DNA of 64,000 nucleotides from assembly GCF_000829905.1 (NCBI RefSeq), contig NZ_CDPP01000006.1, positions 124,001 to 188,000 on the forward strand. Direction: 5' to 3'. Below are positions 8,270 to 16,936 of this stretch, one piece after another. How positions within the stretch are numbered: position 1 is the first letter of the stretch; every line of letters starts with the position of its first letter. This stretch comes from Beduini massiliensis (GTDB lineage Bacteria > Bacillota_I > Bacilli_A > Erysipelotrichales > Coprobacillaceae). Position numbers and translations under genes: made by a program. A model generated the notes under the pieces. That model was given only the letters and a program-made list of their open reading frames with translations, was not told where the DNA came from and searched no databases.

Positions 8270-9199
8270 TTATTTAAAGAAATGATCATTTTCAATACCA
8301 CAATGACTAAATAAAAGATGCTCTTTGCATTGATGATATTCATACAGTTTCATTTCCACTTGTCCTAACAGAGATTCTTCAACATTACGCTGCATCTCTC
8401 CCATTTCCGGTGCATCTAAGCGATAGGTCTTTCCACTTTTTATTTTCAATACAATGTTATACTTTCCCTGTCTGATTGAAAGATAAAAATAATCCTTTAC
8501 TCGTTTTGCCTTTGTAATGAATGCACCATAATAAGAAGCGAATCGATACTGTTTTTCACCAATCGCTATAACCATGATAATTCCAGTAAATTCAATGGGT
8601 TTAAGCGGGATGGCAGCACACGATAAAAATAGAACGGCTTGCTTTTCCTGACAGCAATTTGACTGAACCCATATATATTTTCTAGGGAAAGAGTTTCCCC
8701 AATCTTTTTCTTGGTAAAGGATTCCTTTTATCTTGTAAGAGGAATTCTGATATACCATCTCTCCTTGTGTGGAACTGCCTAAATTTAAGACAGCATGATT
8801 GCACTGCATGTTTTTAAGATAAGCAAATGGTCCCATGATCGTAGGGGCATATTTTGTTTGCTTCAAGGATAATGGTGCTTTGATCTTGATATCCAGTAAA
8901 ACAGATAATCCCTGATCCTTTATATAAAGACGGTTCTTACTAAAAATACTGTCTTTGATTTTAATCAAAAACGGCTCATCTTGATATTGAACATCCTTTA
9001 TATCATAACTCACCTTTTCCATCTTCTCATTTAGCGTATGAAAAATTTGAATAAAGGCTTCTTGTTTTTCTTTTGTTTTTGCAATCCCTATAATTACCGC
9101 AATAGAAACTTGATTATCGACTACACGAAAATACCAACCCTCAAAGGCTGGTATTTTATAACTTTGATGAAGCTGCAATTCTGTATCATATGTTATCAT
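8270..9199 (-). CDS. Tocopherol-cyclase-like family protein
   Basis: 309 residues. The opening PAFEGWYFRVV and the central YQEKDWGNSFPRKYIWVQSN are the hallmarks of the tocopherol-cyclase-like fold (also found in bacterial proteins of unknown role). No signal peptide is visible. Plant and cyanobacterial members close the chroman ring of tocopherols, but no quinol-methylating or prenylating genes occur here, so a lipid or hydrophobic-ligand role is all that can be inferred. Its ATG directly follows the stop of a candidate 25-residue membrane peptide, and GGGTGAT lies 5 bases upstream of the start. Confidence 0.75.
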   Translation of the reverse strand: MITYDTELQLHQSYKIPAFEGWYFRVVDNQVSIAVIIGIAKTKEKQEAFIQIFHTLNEKMEKVSYDIKDVQYQDEPFLIKIKDSIFSKNRLYIKDQGLSVLLDIKIKAPLSLKQTKYAPTIMGPFAYLKNMQCNHAVLNLGSSTQGEMVYQNSSYKIKGILYQEKDWGNSFPRKYIWVQSNCCQEKQAVLFLSCAAIPLKPIEFTGIIMVIAIGEKQYRFASYYGAFITKAKRVKDYFYLSIRQGKYNIVLKIKSGKTYRLDAPEMGEMQRNVEESLLGQVEMKLYEYHQCKEHLLFSHCGIENDHFFK

Positions 9200-9277
9200 C
9201 TATATCACCCAAATAATGATATGAATGCCGGATACTAAATATGCAGATGAAATCCCAATCAAAATAATGAAGACCAA
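9200..9277 (-). CDS. Candidate 25-residue single-pass membrane peptide, TTG start
   Basis: A short frame begins at TTG (9277) with GGAG of AAAAGGAG nine bases upstream and ends in TAG exactly adjoining the ATG of the tocopherol-cyclase-like gene. The product is almost wholly hydrophobic: VFIILIGISSAYLVSG near the start and IHIIIWVI at the end, enough for one membrane span. The abutting stop and start imply translational coupling. No known family is recognised. The evidence is the ribosome binding site, the coupling and the hydrophobic composition; a chance frame cannot be excluded. Confidence 0.4.
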   Translation of the reverse strand: MVFIILIGISSAYLVSGIHIIIWVI

Positions 9278-9307
9278 TAATGTACGCTCCTTTTATTTCT
9301 AATCATA

Positions 9308-9336
9308 CAAAAAAGCCCCGATTCATAGGGCTTAAT
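9308..9336 (-). terminator. Intrinsic terminator of the two-gene GGDEF operon
   Basis: On the minus strand AAGCCC and GGGGCTT form a stem around an 8-base loop followed by a T6 run. It lies just downstream of the degenerate GGDEF gene stop at 9350. Confidence 0.75.
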
Positions 9337-9349
9337 ACATGTAAACACT

Positions 9350-10660
9350 TTATTTATAACGCTGTTGATAACGCTCTTTTGCATATCGCAATAATTCTTT
9401 CGTATTCGCCCCATCTGATGGATAGACCACTATACTGGCTTGAGGATTGATAAATTCCTTTTTCCCATTTATTTTACGTTTCAAGAATAACTGTAAAATA
9501 AAATCTTCCACTATTTCCATTATTTTTTTATCTTCTTTATTGTGAAAAACGGCTACTGCAATAATATCCTCTCTTAGTTTACCGGCAATCGTATCTTCCG
9601 GAAAATCTTCTTGTATACATTTATATATTTGAGCAAAATACGCGTATATGTCTCCTCTATCCATTCTATGAGAAAGGTCATGAAATCCGGATAAACGAAT
9701 ATAGAGGATGAAACAGTCTGTTTGTTTTCTTTTTAAAAGAACTTGATCCACAAAATAACAAAAACCTTCATAATTATATAAACCACTGTCAGGGTCCATG
9801 TAATGTGTTTTTTGTAGTTCTTTCTTTTGTTTTACATAAGAATAAGAAAGACCAAAAACACTTAAAATCAACATTCCCAAAAGAATAAAAGCACTATCCA
9901 TCAATAATACTTCAGCAGAGGATATCCACCCTTTTTGTGGCTGAATGCTGATATTCCATGTGGCAGGCAATGCAAAACTCAACTTTACTGCCTGCGAGAA
10001 ATCAACTGTAGAATCAGAAGTTGCCACCACCATTTTATGTTCACCGAGTTCATTCACTTTCCAAACTTCATAATCATACTGTCCATCTTCAAATATATTC
10101 AGTTTCATTTGGCTGAGCACATAAGCTTTATCGATCGCCGAAACGATCTCTCCTTTATATTCACCCTCTATTACAATTGGCGTGATAAAAAGAAACACTT
10201 CCTTATCGTTGGTTAATAAGGTTTCCGGTCCTTCTACCACAGATGTCTTGACTACTTTAGCCAATGTGTAACTGTACATAAACTGATGGAGTGACTTTCC
10301 TTCCCACTCCTTATATTCCGCTTTTGGCAAAATGGTTTCTAACTTATCTCCATTAAAGTAAGCTAAATATATGATATGTTCATCTTCCGCTAATAATTGC
10401 TGAGCTTTTTGATCAAAGACCTGTACGTCCATATTCCCCTCATCATCACAAATATAAGATAAGGGGGCAGCATAATTAAGACGGAAGAACATATTAGACA
10501 GATGTTCATAAAAAGTATCTAAAGTGGTTTGTGCCGCGATCTTACGTTCTGTCATCAACTGTCGCAAAGCCATGTTACGCAATATAAACAAACTGCTGAC
10601 GATCAGTACAGAAACGACAGCAAAGAGAATCCATTTCTGTTTTCTTTTATTTTTCATCAT
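9350..10660 (-). CDS. Membrane sensor with a degenerate GGDEF domain
   Basis: 436 residues from the ATG at 10660, which has GGAG 6 bases upstream (a longer frame starts at 10672). A membrane anchor near residues 10-27 and a second near 245-270 enclose an extracytoplasmic sensor of about 215 residues. The C-terminal region aligns with GGDEF domains (DPDSGLYNYEGF, then ASIVVYPSDGANTKELLRYA), but the catalytic loop reads KLREDIIAVAV, so GGDEF is lost and synthesis is not expected. It overlaps the intact GGDEF gene upstream by 14 bases. A role as receptor or partner of that cyclase is inferred. Confidence 0.8.
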   Translation of the reverse strand: MMKNKRKQKWILFAVVSVLIVSSLFILRNMALRQLMTERKIAAQTTLDTFYEHLSNMFFRLNYAAPLSYICDDEGNMDVQVFDQKAQQLLAEDEHIIYLAYFNGDKLETILPKAEYKEWEGKSLHQFMYSYTLAKVVKTSVVEGPETLLTNDKEVFLFITPIVIEGEYKGEIVSAIDKAYVLSQMKLNIFEDGQYDYEVWKVNELGEHKMVVATSDSTVDFSQAVKLSFALPATWNISIQPQKGWISSAEVLLMDSAFILLGMLILSVFGLSYSYVKQKKELQKTHYMDPDSGLYNYEGFCYFVDQVLLKRKQTDCFILYIRLSGFHDLSHRMDRGDIYAYFAQIYKCIQEDFPEDTIAGKLREDIIAVAVFHNKEDKKIMEIVEDFILQLFLKRKINGKKEFINPQASIVVYPSDGANTKELLRYAKERYQQRYK

Positions 10661-12218
10661 TCTGTTCTCCATTCAAGAAAAGGGAATATTTTCCTTTTCC
10701 ATGACGTTTCACATCATAAAGCGCTTTATCGGCATTCGTTATCAGCATATCTAATGTATCCTGTTTATTCCATATACATGCACCTATACTGCAATGAATA
10801 GAAATTTCTTGTTCCTTTGCTTCTATTTTAAAGGAAAGCTTATCTAAGATTTCACTAAGCACTTCTTTCAATTCATCTAAGTTATCAATATCTTGAAGAA
10901 TGATGATGAATTCATCACCGCCGTAACGACCAACATAGCCATCATATTTCTTTTCATATTCACGTAAAACAGAACCGATTTTCTTTAATACAATATCTCC
11001 GATCTGATGTCCATAAGTATCATTTAAAATCTTTAAATCATCTAAATCAATAAAGCACAGTGTCAGTTTATTCTCTTTGGTTTTATCTTGCAGCAGCTGT
11101 TCAGCCTGATTTAAAAAGAATGTGCGTGTTGCCACACCGGTAAGCCCGTCTTTTAATCCTTCACTGGACATTTGCAGGATATTTTCATAATCCATCTCTT
11201 TAAACATACGGTGACTATAAAGCTTTTTTTCCATACTATGAATCGATGATACCAATTTTTGAGTGATTTCTGCCTGCTTAAATATATACTTTTTAACAAA
11301 GTAATATAAAACATAAACAACCATAATCAAAAGCACACTAATAAAACTTAATAACGGTACACGATCATAAAAAAGAGAGAAAAAATCTACGGTCACTAAA
11401 ATATCCCAGTTGGTATGCTGGACAGGACCATAAACGGTATACATTAAATTCCCGGATTTTATGCTTTGAAAGGTTCCACTCTCTCTTGACAGCAATAATG
11501 TTTCCAACTTATCGGTTGTTATTTGAAGTAAGTTGCCTTCATCAAGAATATCCATATAATCTGTTCCATAACTTAATTGATTCGTAGACGACATAATCTG
11601 CCCTTTAGAACCAATCAAAACCGCCTCTGCTCCATTAGTTGAAGCGGCTTTTGTTAAAAGATCGATCGTATCATCAAAATAGATAGAACAAAATAAGCTA
11701 CCTGTCATTTCTTCCCCTCTTAACAAAGGAACCGCTACCGTATAATTCAAAGTTTTCCCATCCGCACCAGCAACAAAGCTATCAGTAACGAGACTTTTTT
11801 TAGTTGAGTATAGGGTCTGCATATGTTCACGACTCGCCAAGCTTGCAGGTTCTTCCCCCAAAGTATAGACTTGAATATCCTGATCAACATAGCAAATAAA
11901 CATATAATCAAACGATTTATTAATTTCATCTAATTTTTCTGTTTTTGTTTCCCAAGGAACATCTGGGTCATAAAATTCCGGCAATGAAGCCAGTGATTCT
12001 AAAAGTTTTAATGATTCTTCTATTTTTTGTGATATTTGTGTCGCAGCACTCTGAAAAGCAGCATTGGCTGTTTGCTGCATCGTTTTAAATACTAACAGTG
12101 AACTGCTCAGTATTACCAATAATAGACAAAACAGAGTAAAAACAATAAATAATTTTCGTATTGAGGCAAAAGGGAGAATCTCATGTTGTTTTTTATTAGA
12201 AGATTCTTCTTTTTTCAT
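10647..12218 (-). CDS. Membrane diguanylate cyclase with extracytoplasmic sensor domain
   Basis: 523 residues. A membrane segment at about 20-45 and a second at about 290-312 flank a Cache-like extracytoplasmic sensor. The cytoplasmic GGDEF domain starts with DGLTGVATRTFFLNQ and keeps the intact motif RYGGDEF at about 430-436. The position of the inhibitory RxxD site reads KYDG, so product feedback is probably absent, unlike the enzyme at 6446. GGAGGG lies 8 bases before the start. It is the first gene of an overlapping pair with the degenerate GGDEF protein. Confidence 0.9.
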   Translation of the reverse strand: MKKEESSNKKQHEILPFASIRKLFIVFTLFCLLLVILSSSLLVFKTMQQTANAAFQSAATQISQKIEESLKLLESLASLPEFYDPDVPWETKTEKLDEINKSFDYMFICYVDQDIQVYTLGEEPASLASREHMQTLYSTKKSLVTDSFVAGADGKTLNYTVAVPLLRGEEMTGSLFCSIYFDDTIDLLTKAASTNGAEAVLIGSKGQIMSSTNQLSYGTDYMDILDEGNLLQITTDKLETLLLSRESGTFQSIKSGNLMYTVYGPVQHTNWDILVTVDFFSLFYDRVPLLSFISVLLIMVVYVLYYFVKKYIFKQAEITQKLVSSIHSMEKKLYSHRMFKEMDYENILQMSSEGLKDGLTGVATRTFFLNQAEQLLQDKTKENKLTLCFIDLDDLKILNDTYGHQIGDIVLKKIGSVLREYEKKYDGYVGRYGGDEFIIILQDIDNLDELKEVLSEILDKLSFKIEAKEQEISIHCSIGACIWNKQDTLDMLITNADKALYDVKRHGKGKYSLFLNGEQNDEK

Positions 12219-12415
12219 ATTTGATTCCCTCCATTCAGATATAATTTATCCTATTCCACTATTGTTTCTATTATTCGACTAAAAAAAGAGAACTATTTCT
12301 AGTATATTTATACACCTATATACCCTATTCTATCAGAAATTTTGATAAATTTCGATAAAATATTGAAATACTGTTTTTTATTCATTAATTTTTTAGAAAT
12401 ATGAAAAGATAAAAG

Positions 12416-12441
12416 AAAAAGTCCCTTATTTAGGACTTTTT
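12416..12441. terminator. Terminator of the Fe-S aldo/keto reductase gene
   Basis: AAAAAGTCC (12416-12424) pairs with GGACTTTTT (12433-12441) around an 8-base loop. On the minus strand it follows the reductase stop at 12457 and runs into T-rich sequence. Confidence 0.75.
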
Positions 12442-12456
12442 AAAACTGTTTTTATG

Positions 12457-13557
12457 TTATTTCTTTTCAAATATTTCTGCTACCTCTTTTAAGTGGTCGA
12501 TAATCCTCAAATGCTGCGGACAGACACGTTCGCATTGTCCACAACCAATACACTCACTCGCTTTTCCGTTTTCCTTCGTATAAACACCATAATAATAGTC
12601 ACTGTTCCAATCATTGAACTGTTTTTTCGCGTTATAGCAGTTAAATAAATCAGGAATCGATATTTTTTTAGGACAGCCATCGGTACAATAGCGACAAGCT
12701 GTACATGGAATTCCTCCTAAACTATCTAATATCTCTGTTACTTTTTGGACTGCTTCAAATTCTTCTTGGGTAAATGGCTTAAAGTCTTTCATCGAATCAA
12801 TATTGTCTTCCATCTGTTCTAAATTACTCATTCCGGACAAAACCTTGTAAACACCATCAAAAGAAGCTGCAAAACGCATTGCATAGCTGGCATAACTCTT
12901 TTGAGTTCCTAAATCATCCAGTACTTTTTTAGCCTCATCAGGCAAATTGACTAATCCGCCTCCTTTGATCGGTTCCATAATTAAAACAGGTTTATGATGC
13001 TTACGACAAACTTCATAGTTTCTTTTCCCTTGTACACTGGCACTATTGTAATCCACATAATTAAACTGCAGCTGTACAATTTCAATTTCCGGATGTTCTG
13101 TTAAAATCATGTCAAGTACTTCTGCTGTATCATGAAATGAAATTCCCACATGTTTTACTTTTCCGGAAGCTTTTAATTCCTGAGCGACTTCATAGGCTTC
13201 ACATTTCTTGAACTGAGCATAATGTTCTCTGTCTTGAGCATGCATCAAATAATAATCAAAATAATCAACACCTGTTTTTTTTAGCTGTTCCTCAAATAAA
13301 GGATAGATTTCTTCCTTTGAGTTAAAGAAGTTTCCTGTCAGTTTATTTGTCAAAATATAAGCGTCTCGAGGATATCTAGGTACTAAACAATCACGAATCG
13401 CTGTCTCACTTTTTCCTCCTAAATAACCGTGTGCCGTATCAAAATAGTTAAATCCTGAAGCCATATATAGATCAATCATTTTATTAAATTCTTCATAATC
13501 TACTTGTTCACCCTTCATTGGTAAACGCATACAACCAAAACCAAACTTATCTTCCAT
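12457..13557 (-). CDS. Aldo/keto reductase with C-terminal double 4Fe-4S domain
   Basis: 366 residues. The N-terminal aldo/keto reductase barrel shows FDTAHGYLGG (Asp and Tyr), LTNKLTGN (Lys) and LMHAQDREHY (His) of the catalytic tetrad. Residues about 280-350 carry the ferredoxin-like clusters CTACRYCTDGCPK and CIGCGQCERVCP. This architecture is common in anaerobes and is thought to link carbonyl reduction to Fe-S electron transfer; the substrate is unknown. Its promoter (13595-13625) has the 19-base spacer and central dyad typical of MerR-family control, so induction by a reactive compound or thiol stress is likely. Confidence 0.92.
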   Translation of the reverse strand: MEDKFGFGCMRLPMKGEQVDYEEFNKMIDLYMASGFNYFDTAHGYLGGKSETAIRDCLVPRYPRDAYILTNKLTGNFFNSKEEIYPLFEEQLKKTGVDYFDYYLMHAQDREHYAQFKKCEAYEVAQELKASGKVKHVGISFHDTAEVLDMILTEHPEIEIVQLQFNYVDYNSASVQGKRNYEVCRKHHKPVLIMEPIKGGGLVNLPDEAKKVLDDLGTQKSYASYAMRFAASFDGVYKVLSGMSNLEQMEDNIDSMKDFKPFTQEEFEAVQKVTEILDSLGGIPCTACRYCTDGCPKKISIPDLFNCYNAKKQFNDWNSDYYYGVYTKENGKASECIGCGQCERVCPQHLRIIDHLKEVAEIFEKK

Positions 13558-13594
13558 GCTTTTTTCCTTCTTTCTTTATTTTCCTTACAACTAA

Positions 13595-13625
13595 ATTCTA
13601 TCCTATGGAGTTAACTCCAAGTCAA
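13595..13625 (-). promoter_or_regulatory. MerR-type promoter of the Fe-S aldo/keto reductase
   Basis: On the minus strand -35 TTGACT (13620-13625) and -10 TAGAAT (13595-13600) are separated by 19 bases. The spacer contains the perfect 12-base dyad GGAGTTAACTCC at 13607-13618. An overlong spacer with a centred dyad is the hallmark of promoters untwisted by MerR-family activators. No MerR gene occurs in the window. Confidence 0.8.
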
Positions 13626-13825
13626 TACTTAAATTAGGAAAAATAAGCAAAATGAATATCCATATACAGCTATTTATTTAATCATTATAGGATGTATAGA
13701 ATACCTTTAATTATTTTTTGATTTTTTAAATACTTCTAAATATCGTTGTTTAGATAACAATTACTTTATAAATATTTAATAATATTGGCCAAATCAAACA
13801 ATACTAATAAAGAGGTGAATACATT

Positions 13826-14500
13826 ATGTTTAAATATGAAAGTCGTTACTTACATCCTGTAAAAGTAGATAAACCTAATCCAAATTATGCCACTCTTTTA
13901 CAAGAACAATTAGGCGGACCACAAGGTGAACTCAAATCTGCTATGCAATACTTTGCTCAAAGTTTTCGTATCCGTGATAAGGAAATACGAGATTTATTCC
14001 TGGATATTGCTACAGAAGAATTGTGTCATTTAGAGATGATTGCTCAGCTTATTAACCTATTGAATGGGGATGAGCCGAATGCCAAGAATGCTACAATAGG
14101 AAACGTCGAAGCCCATGTCTTAACTGGCTTAACGCCAATGTTGGCTAATGCATCTGGTTATTTATGGACTGCCGCTTATGTCAATGAGACAGGCGATCTA
14201 GCTGCGGATATCTTATCTGATATTGCATCTGAACAACGTGCTAAAGTAGTATACCAAAACCTATATCGTCAAATTGATGATCAAGGGGTCAGAGAAACTA
14301 TCGATTTCTTATTAAACCGTGAAGAAGCACACAATACGATGTTCAGACAAGCATTCAACAAGATTCAGAAATCTGCCGGGTCACAGCAGGATTGGGGAGT
14401 AACAAAGGATTCAAGAATCTATTTTGATTTATCCGATCTTGATGGTCAAAACTTTGATCCGAATGCTGTTCCGCCTAGCTTTAATTTAGATAAATTTTAA
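13826..14500 (+). CDS. Manganese catalase family protein
   Basis: 224 residues, ferritin-like. Metal-ligand motifs are visible in two helices: EELCHLEMI at about residues 69-77 and NREEAHNTMF at about 169-178, with further Glu in GPQGELKSA near 32-40. Manganese catalases break down hydrogen peroxide without heme, useful to an anaerobe facing oxygen. It is somewhat shorter than the Lactobacillus enzyme and longer than spore-coat CotJC, so either oxidative defence or a coat-like role is possible. GAGGTG lies 8 bases before the start. The gene stands alone; the mobile-element relic begins shortly after. Confidence 0.88.
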   Translation: MFKYESRYLHPVKVDKPNPNYATLLQEQLGGPQGELKSAMQYFAQSFRIRDKEIRDLFLDIATEELCHLEMIAQLINLLNGDEPNAKNATIGNVEAHVLTGLTPMLANASGYLWTAAYVNETGDLAADILSDIASEQRAKVVYQNLYRQIDDQGVRETIDFLLNREEAHNTMFRQAFNKIQKSAGSQQDWGVTKDSRIYFDLSDLDGQNFDPNAVPPSFNLDKF

Positions 14501-14578
14501 TTTAAACAAAAGGACTGCATTTAGGAGCGGCTCAATAAAACAGTATAGAATTGTTTTCGGGAAACGGCGTAGCTTCGG

Positions 14579-14850
14579 CTATGCCGTTTCTCCGTTTGAT
14601 AGGTTATTAAGCAAGGACATGGGGAGTATTCCCACAAGGTCATAGTAGATGTCTATCTGTTGTTCCCTTTGACTTATCGGGAGCATGAACATATACCGCT
14701 TTTACCATGTCATTCAAGATAGCAGGCGTCAGCTCATCCAAGTCAAGATACTTCCGCACCTTGCTTATAAACCTGTCAATGTTTTCTGCCTGTTCTTCCT
14801 ACTGTGTAATTTCTTCATTCAGTTGCAACAGCTTTTCCCTCTATTACGTC
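14579..14850 (-). pseudogene. Serine site-specific recombinase, decayed C-terminal remnant
   Basis: Reading the minus strand gives LLQLNEEITQ, a TAG stop, then EEQAENIDRFISKVRKYLDL, DELTPAILNDMV and VHAPDKSKG. A frame change is followed by QQIDIYYDLVGILPMSLLNN and a TAG stop at 14579-14581. This is the C-terminal segment of large serine recombinases carried by integrative elements of Bacillota. At least one nonsense and one frameshift, plus the missing N-terminal catalytic domain, make it non-functional. Confidence 0.75.
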
Positions 14851-14933
14851 ATATAACATAGCCACCTGTTCAGTTTTGTGCTGCACAGGCGGTTTTTGTT
14901 ATAACTTTCATTCCAAACGGAAAGGGGGTGAAT

Positions 14934-15289
14934 ATGATGTTATCCACAAAATACAGGGAAAGTATTGAACGGCGGTTTCATGCATTTTGAAAAGCTGTAT
15001 TGCACAATGAAGCCTGTAATTATTACAGGGAAAACAAGCGTAAAGCAAAGCATGAAATTTCTCTTGACTATTTGCAAGAGAATACGTCCGTGGAGATATG
15101 CAGCGTAGACAAATACTTTGTATTACGGAACAGCGGCGGGAAATTATCCTTATGCGCTATTATCTGCAATTAAGCGATAAGCAGATAGCGACATTGTTGG
15201 AAAAGCCGCGCACAACAGTCAATTATCAGAAGAACGTAGCTTTGAAACAGTTGCGTACAGAAATGGAGAAAATGAATGATGAAGAATAG
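14934..15289 (+). pseudogene. Element-borne sigma-70-like regulator, disrupted
   Basis: An ATG at 14934 or 14937 follows AAAGGGGG. The first frame reads KYRESIERRFHAF, hits TGA at 14988-14990, then continues KAVLHNEACNYYRENKRKAK. The sequence changes frame before position 15098, where EQRREIILMRYYLQLSDKQIA and NYQKNVALKQLR give the region-4 helix-turn-helix of small sigma factors found in Tn916-like elements. The stop overlaps the next start, as in intact elements. One stop and one frameshift indicate decay. Confidence 0.7.
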
Positions 15290-15506
15290 CAAATATAACC
15301 TTGTTCCCTGTGAAGTGATTGAAAGAGCAATTACAGGCGAGGCCGATGTGCTCTTTATCGTACAGGAACGACACAAACCCTACATAGGCAGACCGTGCAG
15401 AGGAAACGCCGACATGAAAGAATGGTTAAACGCAAAGCTGTTTTTGTCTTTGCTGTTGGCTAATCAAGAGGGCAGGATAGACCGCTTGCGTCCTCTGACA
15501 TTATGA
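15276..15506 (+). CDS. Helix-turn-helix protein remnant of an integrative element
   Basis: 76 residues beginning NSKYNLVPCEVIERAITGEA, the opening of the small helix-turn-helix proteins that follow the sigma-like gene in Tn916-type elements. The middle (NADMKEWLNAKL) still resembles the family, but the flanking stretches are divergent and the C-terminus runs into unrelated sequence. It overlaps the end of the sigma-like pseudogene by 14 bases. Functional status is doubtful given the decay around it. Confidence 0.5.
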   Translation: MMKNSKYNLVPCEVIERAITGEADVLFIVQERHKPYIGRPCRGNADMKEWLNAKLFLSLLLANQEGRIDRLRPLTL

Positions 15507-15683
15507 GATTAGATAGTTACGCAATAGGGGTCAAAAAATCCTTGTACTATGCGGCTTTGCAGGCCCAGAATGTGGGTAGGGAATAGTTTTACACTTGTAC
15601 CTATTAAAATGGCGTTCTAATGTGTGACAAGGAAATCCATTAGCAGTTCAAAACCATGGAGTGGATAAAAAATGTGTATATTA

Positions 15684-15734
15684 TGTTTAACAAAAAGTAA
15701 ACACATTGACAAACATGTTTTGTAATCGTATTAT
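15684..15734 (+). promoter_or_regulatory. Promoter and candidate operators of the TIR-like gene
   Basis: TTGACA (15706-15711), a 17-base spacer and TATTAT (15729-15734) form a near-consensus promoter. The palindrome AAACATGTTT lies in the spacer. An inverted repeat TGTTTA-N8-TAAACA (15684-15703) ends two bases before the -35. The dyads suggest a repressor; none is encoded next door, so self-regulation by the protein's own winged-helix part is conceivable. Confidence 0.65.
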
Positions 15735-15779
15735 AGTGATAACGAAACAATAATTACATTTTGTTGGGAGGATATTCAA

Positions 15780-16928
15780 ATGACAAAAGAAAAGGCAGTA
15801 ACCACTAAGGATGAAACGCAGGAATCTTTAGCTAAGAAAAAACAAACGCGTTTATCACAATCCAAATGCCCGGCAGTATCTATTGAAGATGTTCTAATTA
15901 TTCCTCGTGCTATTAAAGACAACTTTGCCGGACAACCCACGCCTCCGTTATTACTTGCAGAGGCCTGCAATATATCACCTACTAGTTCAAATTGGAGAAC
16001 TCTAACTGGTGCAGCGGTTGCATATGGTGTAACGGATGGAGGATATAATTCTAAGAACATTTCACTAACGCCACTTGGAGAGAGAATAGTGGCACCTTTG
16101 AAAGAAGGCGATGACTGTATTGCACTTAAAGAAGCCGTAATGGTACCATCAATTTTATCTGAATTTTATAATCAGTTTGATAATAACAAATTACCTAGGG
16201 CAGATATCGCTTATAACATACTTGCAAGTAAGGGTGTGCCAAAGGATAAAGTAGAAACAACTTGGGATATACTGAAAAATAACGCAAATAAGGCTCAGAT
16301 ACTTAAGATCATTAGTGGAAACGAATATATTTTTATAAATAAGTCGGCAGAAATATCTGCAACGTCAGAGATGGTAGTAGAAGTTGATGATTTGGAGACA
16401 ACTGATACAGAGGAGGCTATTCCGGTAGATGTACTGAAAAAAATGAATATTACCGTTCCGAATCCTACTATCGTGCAAGCATCACTTAAAAAAAGTAAGC
16501 CGAATATATTTATTTCTCATGGTAAAAATAACACTACTATAGTTGGGCAATTAAAAGAATTGTTAGTATACGGGCAAATGGAACCTGTAGTTTCAATAGA
16601 ACGTGAGACCACGGCAATACCTGTTCCAGATAAAGTTTTTGATGATATGAGAAATTGTGATGCAGGTATAATTCATATTGATTTAGAGGAAATCCCTATT
16701 GGAAATGGAGAGCAGACATTCAACCGATTAAACGAAAATGTTTTGATTGAAATTGGTGCAGCTATCGCTTTGTACGGAAAACGTGTGATTCTTCTTTGTA
16801 AAAAAGGAACTTCCCTCCCCTCGAATCTACAAGGTCTATATCGCTGTGAATACGAAGGAACCCAATTAGATTATGCATCTACGATGAAACTATTAAAAAC
16901 CATGCAAGAACTTCGTGAAATGATGTAA
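15780..16928 (+). CDS. Winged-helix-like domain fused to a TIR-like nucleotide-binding domain; candidate defence effector
   Basis: 382 residues with GGGAGG 8 bases before the ATG. A charged N-terminus (1-35) precedes a helical region (about 36-200) that looks like paired winged helices: SIEDVLIIPRAIKDNFAG, then LTPLGERIVAPL. The C-terminal 150 residues match the predicted TIR-like nucleotide-binding family: KPNIFISHGKNN, then ERETTAIPVPDKVFDDMRNC, GIIHIDL, and ENVLIEIGAAIALYGKRVIL with a conserved acidic residue. Relatives occur as NAD-degrading or nucleotide-sensing effectors in CBASS and Pycsar systems. No cyclase or partner is adjacent, so it would act alone. The defence role is inferred from domain and island context. 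Confidence 0.75.
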   Translation: MTKEKAVTTKDETQESLAKKKQTRLSQSKCPAVSIEDVLIIPRAIKDNFAGQPTPPLLLAEACNISPTSSNWRTLTGAAVAYGVTDGGYNSKNISLTPLGERIVAPLKEGDDCIALKEAVMVPSILSEFYNQFDNNKLPRADIAYNILASKGVPKDKVETTWDILKNNANKAQILKIISGNEYIFINKSAEISATSEMVVEVDDLETTDTEEAIPVDVLKKMNITVPNPTIVQASLKKSKPNIFISHGKNNTTIVGQLKELLVYGQMEPVVSIERETTAIPVPDKVFDDMRNCDAGIIHIDLEEIPIGNGEQTFNRLNENVLIEIGAAIALYGKRVILLCKKGTSLPSNLQGLYRCEYEGTQLDYASTMKLLKTMQELREMM

Positions 16929-16936
16929 ATTGGTAT

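Noticed and set aside
8270-9199. Calling this gene a true tocopherol cyclase
   Set aside because: Fold motifs match, but no pathway genes are present and bacterial members of the family lack a proven function.
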